The notes under the pieces are model-generated. The model saw only the letters and a program-made list of their open reading frames with translations, did not search any database and had not been told where the DNA came from. Positions 8,910 to 18,145 of a stretch of 35,929 bases of DNA are shown in pieces; the first letter of the stretch is position 1; each line of letters starts with the position of its first letter. The stretch is taken from the NCBI GenBank assembly GCA_902590125.1, contig CACIVL010000004.1, positions 1-35,929 of the forward strand, in the 5' to 3' direction. The DNA comes from an uncultured Pelagibacteraceae bacterium. Its GTDB lineage: Bacteria; Pseudomonadota; Alphaproteobacteria; Pelagibacterales; Pelagibacteraceae. The position numbers and the translations under genes are program-made.

Positions 8910-10677
8910 GAGTGCAGAACCAAATACAAAAGACAACACCTCTAACAAAGAGGTGTTGTCTAACAAATCAAATACTGTTACTGGCGATATTTATGTTCAA
9001 GATGTTCATAAATATTTTGGTGTAACTAGAGCTCTTAACGGAGTTAATTTTAGTGCAAACTTTGGTGAGATCCATGCCATAGTTGGTGGTAATGGTTGTG
9101 GAAAAAGTACACTTGCAAAAGTAATGTCAGGCGTCTTACCAATTGATAAAGGTAAAGTTTCTGTCTTGGGTCATGTCCCTACCTCACCCGTTATGGCGAG
9201 AGAGCTCGGTATAGCTACTGTTTTTCAAGAAGTAATGATAGCTGAAGAAGCTTCTGTTGTAGACAACTTGTTTGTTGGCTCAGATAGTTTTTGGTACAAA
9301 AATTTAACACAAAGAGAAAAAGTTTTAAAAGCGCAAGAACTTATGGAAGATCTTGCTGGAGAATATATAGATCCTTATACTCAAGCATTTAATTTATCTT
9401 TACCCATTAAAGCTTGGATTACTATAGGAAGAGCATTTTTACGTGAAAACACAAAAGTACTAATTCTAGATGAATCTTCAGCAGCACTTGATTTTGATTC
9501 AACTGAAAGACTATTTAAAAAAATGAGAGAATTAAGAGATAATGGAGTTGCAGTTTTTATTGTCACTCATCGAATAGCAGAATTAATACGTATAAGTGAT
9601 AAAGCAACAGTTATGAGAGATGGTAAAGATGTTGGTGTTCTTGAAAAAAAAGATCTTAACGAAAAAAATTTATTGAGTTTAATGACAGGAAGAACTGAAT
9701 CAGGTGAAAAATCTACATCAGTTGCAGTAAAAACAAAAACAGACAAAGTGGTAATGAAAGCAGAAAATCTAGTTGTTTGGCCGGAAAGTAAACCGGTTAA
9801 TTTTGAAGCACGTAGAGGTGAAATAGTAGGTGTTACAGGATTAGATGGTAACGGTCAGGATGACTTTGTAAAAATTTTAGCAGGTGTGCAAGAATCTCAA
9901 GGCGGTACTACCGAAGTCTTAGATGTTAATAACAAATTCATAAAATATAATTCTTTAATGGAGGCAAAAAACAATGGAATTTCCTTTGTTTCAGGAGATA
10001 GAAAAAAAGAAGGAATACTTCCTAACTTAAGTATTTACGAAAATTTAGTAGTTCCACTTTATCGAACAACAAGTAAGGCAGGATGGTTGGGTTTTGTTAA
10101 CTGGCTTGAGTTAAACGGCATATATGAATACGAAGTTGATAGACTAAGCATTAAAACTGGTCCAAGAGATAACCTTATAGGTTCGTTAAGTGGAGGCAAC
10201 CAACAAAAAGTTATGATAGCTAGATCTTTGGCAACGCATCCAAAAATTCTTGTCTTGAATGATCCTGCTAGAGGCATTGATGTAAGCACAAAAAGAGATT
10301 TATACACTCATCTCAGAAATTTTGTAGAAGAAGGAAATACAGTTATTTTCCTATCAAGTGAACTTGAAGAGTTTATCGGACTTTGTCCAAAAGTAATTGT
10401 ATTTAGACATGGAACAATATTCGATATTTTTGAAAATGAAAAAGTTAATGCAGATACCTTGCTCGAAGGAATGTTTGGTCAAACTGCAGGTATAGGATCA
10501 ACTAGTATTAGCAAATCTAATAGTGGTAATTTTTCAGAAAAAACAAATGAGATGAACACTTATAAAAAAAATCCAGCTAGTATAGATAAAAAAATTATAA
10601 AAGTTGTAGACTTTGATAAAGAAAAAAAATCTAAAGAAAATAATTCAAATAAAAAAATAAAAATAAAAACATTTTAA
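8908..10677 (+). CDS. Sugar-type ABC transporter ATP-binding protein, two nucleotide-binding domains (RbsA/MglA-like), with K/N-rich C-terminal extension
   Basis: GGNGCGKST Walker A, VLILDESSAALD; second domain SLSGGNQQKVMIARSL; C-terminal tail KKIIKVVDFDKEKK...KKIKIKTF. Start codon may be further downstream (see hairpin). Confidence 0.88.
   Translation: MSAEPNTKDNTSNKEVLSNKSNTVTGDIYVQDVHKYFGVTRALNGVNFSANFGEIHAIVGGNGCGKSTLAKVMSGVLPIDKGKVSVLGHVPTSPVMARELGIATVFQEVMIAEEASVVDNLFVGSDSFWYKNLTQREKVLKAQELMEDLAGEYIDPYTQAFNLSLPIKAWITIGRAFLRENTKVLILDESSAALDFDSTERLFKKMRELRDNGVAVFIVTHRIAELIRISDKATVMRDGKDVGVLEKKDLNEKNLLSLMTGRTESGEKSTSVAVKTKTDKVVMKAENLVVWPESKPVNFEARRGEIVGVTGLDGNGQDDFVKILAGVQESQGGTTEVLDVNNKFIKYNSLMEAKNNGISFVSGDRKKEGILPNLSIYENLVVPLYRTTSKAGWLGFVNWLELNGIYEYEVDRLSIKTGPRDNLIGSLSGGNQQKVMIARSLATHPKILVLNDPARGIDVSTKRDLYTHLRNFVEEGNTVIFLSSELEEFIGLCPKVIVFRHGTIFDIFENEKVNADTLLEGMFGQTAGIGSTSISKSNSGNFSEKTNEMNTYKKNPASIDKKIIKVVDFDKEKKSKENNSNKKIKIKTF
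8931..8961 (+). promoter_or_regulatory. Perfect 13-bp stem-loop AGACAACACCTCT-aacaa-AGAGGTGTTGTCT near the 5' end of the ATPase ORF
   Basis: Direct reading of inverted repeat, 5-nt loop. Confidence 0.75.
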
Positions 10678-11198
10678 TGAAAAAAGAAACTATAAATAAT
10701 TACTACACAGATGAAGATTTAATTAATTTTAAAAAATTAAATAATTTTAAAGAATTTAAAGCTAATAAATTAGACAACACTCAAACAACAAAACATCAAG
10801 TGAAATATTCAATGTCTGACAATAGTAATTTTAATAAAATTATGAACGTTGAAAATAGTGAAACATCTTTATTTAAAGAGATAAACAAATTAAAAGAAAA
10901 TATATACTACAACTCATCAGATTTTCAAAAATTTAACAAACTTCAGCAATTCGCAAGTTTTGATATCAACAAAGACACAAAGAATGAAAAAGAATATTCA
11001 AAAACTATCACAAGTTATACTTCTGATGACGTAAATAAATTTGATAAAATCATCAAAACCAAAAATGAAGATACAAACAGCAAAGAAACTAATAACAAAA
11101 AAATTAAAATAATTGATTTTAAAAAGTTAAAAGAAAAGGAAAAAAATTTTAAAAACAAATTGGGTATTGAAAAAATTAAAGTTGTTTATTTCGATTAA
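10677..11198 (+). CDS. Hypothetical 173-aa protein built from ~34-aa-spaced short motifs plus a tail shared with neighbouring proteins (putative scaffold/docking protein)
   Basis: Translationally coupled (TAATG) to the upstream ATPase; Y-[ST]-x-x-D-x-x-x-F-x-K-[IL]-like motifs at residues 10, 44, 78, 114; tail KKIKIIDFKK...IEKIKVVYFD. Confidence 0.75.
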   Translation: MKKETINNYYTDEDLINFKKLNNFKEFKANKLDNTQTTKHQVKYSMSDNSNFNKIMNVENSETSLFKEINKLKENIYYNSSDFQKFNKLQQFASFDINKDTKNEKEYSKTITSYTSDDVNKFDKIIKTKNEDTNSKETNNKKIKIIDFKKLKEKEKNFKNKLGIEKIKVVYFD

Positions 11199-11201
11199 TT
11201 T

Positions 11202-13523
11202 ATGGAAATTGTAGATAAAATTGCAAAAACTTATAGATCTAGTGTAGATACTTCTTCGAACAAGTATCTTATGGTGCCAATTTTTATTTTCTTTTCTCTA
11301 TTAATTTTTGCAATGATAAGAAGTCCAATTATAATTTCCCAATCAGGTATTGGTAGTGCAATAATTCTTAGTGCACCACTTATATTAACAACTTATGCTT
11401 TAACATTTATTGTTATGGCTGGCAGAGGTGGTGTCGATTTATCTATTGGTCCTTTTATGGGTTTTATAAATGTCAGCAGTATTCAGTTATATGCTCACGG
11501 ATATTTGCAAACTCCAATTGGTTGGTTCATCTATGCAATTGTCATAGGTTTAATTTGGCAATTTTTTTATGCTTTGATTGTAGTATTCGTGAGAGTTTCA
11601 CCAATTATAGTCGCATTGGCAGGCTATCTAGCATTCACTGGAATCAATCTCGTTATTCTATCTCGTCCAGGAGGTATTGCTCCAGATTGGTTAATACCTT
11701 GGGGAGAAGGATTTACAATATTTAATGAAGTATTGCTTCTAATGGTTTTAGCAACAATTTTATTTTACATCATCACTCACACAGCTTTTTGGGGTCATTT
11801 AAAATTAATGGGTTCTGATGAGCGTGCCGCATTTACAAGTGGTGTTAAAATTAACTGGGTAAGAATAGTTGCGCATTTAATAGCAGGAGTTTTTGCAGCC
11901 TTATCTGCAATATGTTTTACAGCTCTGGTAGGTTCTGGAGATCCTATACAAGGAACAAAATATACTCTTTTAGGCGTGACCGCATTAGTTCTTGGTGGGG
12001 CAAGTCTTGTTGGTGGTAGAGGTGGTGCATTTGGTGCTATTTTGGGAGCTGGAAACCTTTATTTAATAAATTATATTTTAGTTACCTTTAGATTTGAAAG
12101 ATTACAAAGCTTTGTTTCTGACTTATCCTATGGTGCTGTCTTGGTTATTGCTTTGCTTGTAAGTCTTATTCTTCCTTACGTACAAAGAGTAACTAAAGGA
12201 TTGTCCGTTATGGTTTTTTTCATTCTTATGTCTTTTGCTGGCACATTCGTTATAATGCATCAAGTTTATGATCAACCAATCGTAGTTGAATCTGAAGTAA
12301 AAGAAGATATTGACGAAGCTTCTAAAGCTTATCAAAGAGGAACCAAAGTTCGTAAGTTAGATGCTACGGGAAATATTATTGTTGAAGAAGGCGAAGCAGG
12401 AACTACTACTGGAACAGGAACAAAACAAGGCGGATCATTAGCTGGTCACTCAGTCGTTAGATTAACTGAAACTCCTGGAACAATAATGTTTTATGTAATT
12501 ATTGGAATAGCAGGTCTCGCGCTTCTTCTTTATTTGCTTACTGTTCACAGAAGTCCTTCAACAGTAACCTTTACTGTCATTGTTGCCATCATTGTAGCAG
12601 GTTTAATTTTCGATCCTGAAGATAAAGAAAAAAATTTATTAAAAGATACTGAAAAGATAAGTTTACAATCGGGACAAACAAGTAGTATCGAAACTTCATC
12701 ACCAAAATATTTTAGTCTTGAGAAGATTGATTATTTCTCAAATTTATCTATTTCAGGAACAACTTATAGTATAATTTATATTGCTGGAGTTGTTCTACTA
12801 GCTTCATTAATTGTAATAGCAATGTTACCACAATTTAGTAATCGTATAAAATCTACCGCCATGCTCTTCTTTCTGGCTGCCTTGACAATAATTGTTTTAA
12901 AAGGTGTCTCTTATAATAATTTAATTGAAAGTACTGATAAAAGCTTTTTTGGCATCCAAGGATACGGTGTCATATTGGTAATTTTATTGCTTTTTGTTAT
13001 TACAGCTCCATTCGTTCATTCAAGAATAAAAAATCTCACAAATGTTTATATTTTTGGATTAGGTGTTTTAGCAATAATAACTACTTATTTTGTTGGAGGA
13101 AATACATTTATACCTGATGATCCTTCGCTTTATCAGTCTAAAATAATAAGTGAATTAAATATTGGAGATATTTCCCAAGTAAAATATGGAGAACCAAAAA
13201 GATTTTTTTATGATATTTTAAGAAGTGGTTATTCACAAGTAGCTTTTAGTATCCTTGCTGTTTTTTTACTGCAATACTTTTTATTTTTAAATATGGGTCA
13301 TAAAGCAAGTTATAAAAGGTTTGCTCCGTATATGTATATTGTAATATTTGCAAGTTTTCTATGGGCTGCAGTATTTTATTCTGTAGGATATTCTTTTTAT
13401 AAAATTATCGCCGTATTTATTATTGGAATACCGCTTACTCCTCTAGTATGGCAATTTATGAGCGTCTACAGAGAAAAAGTAGGACGTGATAGACAATTAA
13501 GTCAATGGGAAGAGGTAAAATAA
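11202..13523 (+). CDS. Sugar-type ABC transporter permease (BPD_transp_2/RbsC-like) with long additional C-terminal membrane region
   Basis: N-terminal RbsC-like part (MAGRGGVDLSIGPFMGFINV, TALVLGGASLVGGRGGAFGAILGA); ~430 additional aa with several hydrophobic segments. Confidence 0.82.
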   Translation: MEIVDKIAKTYRSSVDTSSNKYLMVPIFIFFSLLIFAMIRSPIIISQSGIGSAIILSAPLILTTYALTFIVMAGRGGVDLSIGPFMGFINVSSIQLYAHGYLQTPIGWFIYAIVIGLIWQFFYALIVVFVRVSPIIVALAGYLAFTGINLVILSRPGGIAPDWLIPWGEGFTIFNEVLLLMVLATILFYIITHTAFWGHLKLMGSDERAAFTSGVKINWVRIVAHLIAGVFAALSAICFTALVGSGDPIQGTKYTLLGVTALVLGGASLVGGRGGAFGAILGAGNLYLINYILVTFRFERLQSFVSDLSYGAVLVIALLVSLILPYVQRVTKGLSVMVFFILMSFAGTFVIMHQVYDQPIVVESEVKEDIDEASKAYQRGTKVRKLDATGNIIVEEGEAGTTTGTGTKQGGSLAGHSVVRLTETPGTIMFYVIIGIAGLALLLYLLTVHRSPSTVTFTVIVAIIVAGLIFDPEDKEKNLLKDTEKISLQSGQTSSIETSSPKYFSLEKIDYFSNLSISGTTYSIIYIAGVVLLASLIVIAMLPQFSNRIKSTAMLFFLAALTIIVLKGVSYNNLIESTDKSFFGIQGYGVILVILLLFVITAPFVHSRIKNLTNVYIFGLGVLAIITTYFVGGNTFIPDDPSLYQSKIISELNIGDISQVKYGEPKRFFYDILRSGYSQVAFSILAVFLLQYFLFLNMGHKASYKRFAPYMYIVIFASFLWAAVFYSVGYSFYKIIAVFIIGIPLTPLVWQFMSVYREKVGRDRQLSQWEEVK

Positions 13524-13524
13524 A

Positions 13525-14940
13525 ATGAAAAGATCAGCTTTTCTTTTCTTCAAAGGGTTGGGATTATTATTTGCAATATTGTGCGGTATAGGTACTGCAG
13601 TATTAGGTTGGTTTGATGGTGCCGACTGGATGAATATTGTAACTTACTCTATAGCAGTAACTGGATTAATATTATGGGGTTGGTATCATTTTTCTATTAG
13701 ATGGATTAATAGTGACTTAAAGCAAAATATATTTACTAAATTTCCTAAAGAAGAAAAAGTTGAAAGTAAAGAAATTTCTGAAGAAGAAAATGAAGAAAAC
13801 TTCTTCTTTAAAATTATTCGTGATAACAAATGGAAAGTATTAGCTTTTATTTTATTAATACTTATTTTTATTTTTGTTTCTTTTATTGCTGAAGGTTTCT
13901 TTTCAGGTCGTACCTTAGTATCTTTTTTAATATTCCTAGGATTTATCATATTAATGGGAGTTGTTGGTCAATATGTAACTGCCCAAAAAAGTGTCTTTAT
14001 TGGTATTTGTGTCTTAATTGGATTATTTATATTAGGATCACTTACAATAAGTGGCTTTCTCTCAATGCTGAATATGAAATCAATGTTGGTGTTTGCGGCA
14101 TTTTTAGGTTTAGCTACAGTGGGTCAAACTTTTGTTGCATTATTGGGAGGTCTTGATTTATCAATTCCATTTTTAATAGGAGCATCTAACGTTGCTCTAA
14201 TGTCCTTAATTTCTAAGGGTGTTCCCCCGTGGTTAGGTTTGGTTGCTGTGTTATTATTAGGTCTAATAATAGGATTAATAAATGGTATTCTAAGCTTTAG
14301 ACTTCAAGGTCAGGCATTAATACTAACTTTAGGTGTTGGTTTTTTTGTTAAAGGTGGTGTTCAAATTCTTGTAGCGATGGGTACTTTCTCTGCTGGTACA
14401 GTATTTGGTGTTGTACCAGATTGGATGAGAAATATTGCTTCCATGAATGGTAAAACCATTGGACTTCCTATTCCCCCTATAATTTTAATTTGGATTGTCG
14501 CTTCTATAATTATAATCGTTGCTCTTCGCTTAACTAAATGGGGAAGAAATCTTTATGCACTTGGGGGAAGTCGATTATCATCTTCAAGATTATCTATTTC
14601 TGAAAGAGGATATTGGATTGGTGCTTATGTAATTAGTGGTTTTTTTGCAGCACTAACTGGTGCATTGCTTCTTGGATGGAGCGGCGGTGGTTTTATAGGA
14701 GTTGGTGATACTTATTTATTTTTAACAATTGCTGCAGTTGTTGTTGGAGGAACTTCGTTGCTGGGAGGTTACGGTGGATACGGATTAAGTGTAATTGGAG
14801 TCTTAATTTTACAAGTAATTACAACGGTGCTAATTGGCTGGGGTTTAAAATGGGAAGCGCAACAATTTATATTAGGTTTATTAATTATACCAATGGTTGC
14901 TCTATATGCAAGATCGCCACATATTAGATCTCAGATTTAA
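13525..14940 (+). CDS. Sugar-type ABC transporter permease (BPD_transp_2/RbsC-like)
   Basis: LLGGLDLSIPFLIGASNV, AAVVVGGTSLLGGYGGYGLSVIGV motifs; multi-TM. Confidence 0.87.
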   Translation: MKRSAFLFFKGLGLLFAILCGIGTAVLGWFDGADWMNIVTYSIAVTGLILWGWYHFSIRWINSDLKQNIFTKFPKEEKVESKEISEEENEENFFFKIIRDNKWKVLAFILLILIFIFVSFIAEGFFSGRTLVSFLIFLGFIILMGVVGQYVTAQKSVFIGICVLIGLFILGSLTISGFLSMLNMKSMLVFAAFLGLATVGQTFVALLGGLDLSIPFLIGASNVALMSLISKGVPPWLGLVAVLLLGLIIGLINGILSFRLQGQALILTLGVGFFVKGGVQILVAMGTFSAGTVFGVVPDWMRNIASMNGKTIGLPIPPIILIWIVASIIIIVALRLTKWGRNLYALGGSRLSSSRLSISERGYWIGAYVISGFFAALTGALLLGWSGGGFIGVGDTYLFLTIAAVVVGGTSLLGGYGGYGLSVIGVLILQVITTVLIGWGLKWEAQQFILGLLIIPMVALYARSPHIRSQI

Positions 14941-14958
14941 AATGAGAAGGATAATAGA

Positions 14959-15678
14959 ATGATGAAAATAAATTGTGATATGGGTGAAAGTTTTGGAATT
15001 TATAATGCAGGCAATGATGAAGAAATAATGCCTTTAATAGATGTTGCCAATGTTGCATGTGGTTTTCATGCCTCAGATCCTAATCATATGAGAAAGACAG
15101 TAGAGCTAGCAAAAAAATATAAAGTAAAAGTAGGAGCACATCCATCTTTTCCAGATTTACAAGGTTTTGGAAGAAGAGAAATGAAAATGCCAAAATTGGA
15201 TTTAAAAAATATGATAATGTATCAAGTTGGTGCTCTTAAAGCCTTTTTGGATGAATTAAAGATGCCTTTAAATCACATAAAGCCTCATGGATCTCTTTAT
15301 GTTATGGCGTCAAGAGATGAAGAAATAGCAAGAGCAATCGCAGATGCAGTAGAAGCTTTTGATGTAAGTATTTATGGAATGGCAAATACTGCGCATGAAA
15401 AAGTTTATAAAAAAGAAAGAAAGTTAGATTTTGTCGCTGAGTTTTACGCTGATTTAGATTATGATAAAGAAGGAAAACTTGTAATAGCAAAAGGAAAAAA
15501 TTCAAAATATAGTAGTAAATTAGCAGTAAACCGTTGCTTAAGAGCCATTAAAGAAAAAAAAGTTAAGAATACTAGTGGCACAGATACTGATGTTGGGTGT
15601 GATATAATTTGTGTTCATTCAGATACGCCTAATGCTGTTGAAATAATAAAAAGTTTAAAAAAAGCTCTTAAAAAATAA
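14959..15678 (+). CDS. pxpA: LamB/YcsF family protein, 5-oxoprolinase subunit A-like
   Basis: INCDMGESFGIYNAGNDEEIMPLIDVANVACGFHASDP, VGAHPSFPDLQGFGRREM: LamB/YcsF hallmark. Confidence 0.92.
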   Translation: MMKINCDMGESFGIYNAGNDEEIMPLIDVANVACGFHASDPNHMRKTVELAKKYKVKVGAHPSFPDLQGFGRREMKMPKLDLKNMIMYQVGALKAFLDELKMPLNHIKPHGSLYVMASRDEEIARAIADAVEAFDVSIYGMANTAHEKVYKKERKLDFVAEFYADLDYDKEGKLVIAKGKNSKYSSKLAVNRCLRAIKEKKVKNTSGTDTDVGCDIICVHSDTPNAVEIIKSLKKALKK

Positions 15679-15683
15679 ATTAG

Positions 15684-18140
15684 ATGAAGAAAATTCTAAT
15701 AGCAAATCGTGGAGAAATTGCCTGTAGAATCATTAATAGTTGCAAAAAATTAAAGTTTCATTCAGTTGCTGTTTATTCCGATATAGACAAGAGCAGCAAA
15801 CATGTTAGAGAAGCAGATGAATCAATTCATATAGGCGGTTCAAAAGCACAGGATAGTTATTTGTCTTCAGACAAAATAATTAAAGCAGCTCAAAAAGTAA
15901 AAGCTGATGCTATTCATCCAGGCTATGGTTTTCTCGCCGAAAATGATCAATTTGCACAGAAAGTAATTGATGCTGGGATAATTTGGATAGGACCTAAACC
16001 TAATACTATTGTTTCTATGGGCAACAAAGATATAGCAAGAGATTTGGCTTTAAAAAGTGATCTTCCAATTTGTCCAGGTTTAACCAATCAAGATTTAGAA
16101 AAAAATGATTTAGAAAAAAAATGCAATGAGATTGGATTTCCTATTTTAGTAAAAGCAAGTGCTGGTGGTGGCGGAATAGGAATGCAAATTGTAAATAATT
16201 TTAGTGAATTAGTTAAATCTGTGGAAAAAACTAAAAATTTAGCGAAGAAAGCATTTGGTAATAGTGATGTTTTTTTAGAAAAATTTATAAAAAATGCAAG
16301 ACACATAGAAATACAAATATTTGGTTTTGGCGGAAAAAAAGCTGTCCATTTCTATGAAAGAGATTGTTCAATACAAAGAAGATTTCAAAAAATTATAGAA
16401 GAGAGTCCAGCTCCAAAAGTAAATTCAGAAATTATAAATAGAATGGCAGAAAGTGCTGTAAATTTTGCCGCCAATCAAAAATACGAAGGTGCTGGAACAA
16501 TAGAATTTATTTATGATGTAGACGAAAAAAAATTCTACTTTTTAGAAATGAATACAAGAATTCAAGTAGAACATCCAGTAACAGAATCTATAACAAATTC
16601 TGACTTAGTTGGAATGCAAATCAAGTTTGCATTAGGAATTGACTTTGATCTAACAGAACAAAATAAAATTAATAAAACTGGTCATGCTATTGAGTGTAGA
16701 CTGTATGCTGAAGACCCATCAAAAAATTTTCTTCCTTCACCTGGAAAAATTTCAAAACTTAAAATTCCAAACACTAATTTAACAAATATTAGATTAGATA
16801 TTGGCGTGGATGAAGGAGATGAAATATCTTTTTATTATGATCCAATGATAGCAAAAATTATTGCTAAAGGATCTACCAGAAATGAAAGTATTAAAAATAT
16901 GATACAATATTTAAAAGAATTTGAAATTGAAGGAATTAGTACTAATAAATCTTTTTTAATATCTGTACTTCAAAATAAAAATTTTGAAGAGGCAAATTTT
17001 AATACAAAATTTATTGAAAATAACTTGGCCTCATTTATTAAGAAAAAAGAAAATATTTTACCAACCAAAGAACAAGATAAAAATAAAATTAAACAAGAAT
17101 ATAGCGATAAAGATGTAAAAGCTTTTGAAAAAATTATTTCTAAAACACCCAAAAGTAAAAATGGCCAAGGCTATTCAGAAAAGGATTTAAAAGCCTTTGA
17201 TAATATTGTTTCTTCAAAAAAGAAAAAAACTCAAACAGAATTAAAAGAAGAAGTTAAAAATATTCAAGGTAAAATTTACGATACTCCTAAATTTTTACCT
17301 GCTGGTGATAAATATATGCTTATTGAATTTGGTAATGTAATGAATTTAGAATTAAATTTTACTGCTCAAAATTTAGCTAAAGCAATTAAAGAACATAAAG
17401 TTAGAGGTATTTATGAAACTTCTCCTTGTTTTGCATCTATGCTAGTACACTATGAACCAGAAGAAATAAAATTTGATGATTTAAAAAAAGAATTAAAATC
17501 TCTTGTAGACTCTTTAGGTCCTTCTGATGATATAGAAATTAATAGTAGAATTTTTTCTTTTCCTACAGTTTATCTTGATAAATGGACAAAGGAATGCATT
17601 GAAGATTACTCAAACAAAATAGCTAAAAAGAAACCTGATCCTGAGCTTATTACAGAATTAAATAATTTGGAAAGCACAGAACAATTTGTAAGAGTACATT
17701 CTGGAACTGAATATTGGGTCTCTGCTATAGGTTTTTGGCCTGGCCTTCCGTTTATGATGGCTCTTGACCCAAGGTGTAAGCTTACAGTTCCAAAATATAA
17801 CCCTCCACGAACATGGACACCAAAAGGAACAGTTGGAATGGGCGGTGCTTCTACATCAATATATCCTGATCGGTTACCGGGTGGATATCAAATTTTTGGA
17901 ATTATTCCTGTTCCAATTTGGGATACAAAAAAAAGTTTTCCAGTATTTGAAAATAACATTTGTCTTTTTCAACCGGGAGATAGAGTAAAATTTATTCCTA
18001 CAACGTATGAAGAGTTTGATCATGTTTCAAAAAAAGTAGAAGATGGTACTTATGATTACAATATTATTGAGTATCAAAAATTTTCTGTAAAAAATTATAA
18101 AAAATGGCTAACTACAATTGATCAAACGAAAAGGTTTTAA
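15684..18140 (+). CDS. Fusion of biotin carboxylase and KipI/AHS1 (PxpB-like) domains joined by a motif-containing linker
   Basis: BC domain: KILIANRGEIACRII, FLEMNTRIQVEHPVTE; KipI/AHS1: GLPFMMALDPRCKLTVPKYNPPRTWTPKGTVGMGGASTSIYP; linker with EYSDKDVKAFEKIIS and GYSEKDLKAFDNIVS. Confidence 0.9.
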   Translation: MKKILIANRGEIACRIINSCKKLKFHSVAVYSDIDKSSKHVREADESIHIGGSKAQDSYLSSDKIIKAAQKVKADAIHPGYGFLAENDQFAQKVIDAGIIWIGPKPNTIVSMGNKDIARDLALKSDLPICPGLTNQDLEKNDLEKKCNEIGFPILVKASAGGGGIGMQIVNNFSELVKSVEKTKNLAKKAFGNSDVFLEKFIKNARHIEIQIFGFGGKKAVHFYERDCSIQRRFQKIIEESPAPKVNSEIINRMAESAVNFAANQKYEGAGTIEFIYDVDEKKFYFLEMNTRIQVEHPVTESITNSDLVGMQIKFALGIDFDLTEQNKINKTGHAIECRLYAEDPSKNFLPSPGKISKLKIPNTNLTNIRLDIGVDEGDEISFYYDPMIAKIIAKGSTRNESIKNMIQYLKEFEIEGISTNKSFLISVLQNKNFEEANFNTKFIENNLASFIKKKENILPTKEQDKNKIKQEYSDKDVKAFEKIISKTPKSKNGQGYSEKDLKAFDNIVSSKKKKTQTELKEEVKNIQGKIYDTPKFLPAGDKYMLIEFGNVMNLELNFTAQNLAKAIKEHKVRGIYETSPCFASMLVHYEPEEIKFDDLKKELKSLVDSLGPSDDIEINSRIFSFPTVYLDKWTKECIEDYSNKIAKKKPDPELITELNNLESTEQFVRVHSGTEYWVSAIGFWPGLPFMMALDPRCKLTVPKYNPPRTWTPKGTVGMGGASTSIYPDRLPGGYQIFGIIPVPIWDTKKSFPVFENNICLFQPGDRVKFIPTTYEEFDHVSKKVEDGTYDYNIIEYQKFSVKNYKKWLTTIDQTKRF

Positions 18141-18145
18141 TATTT

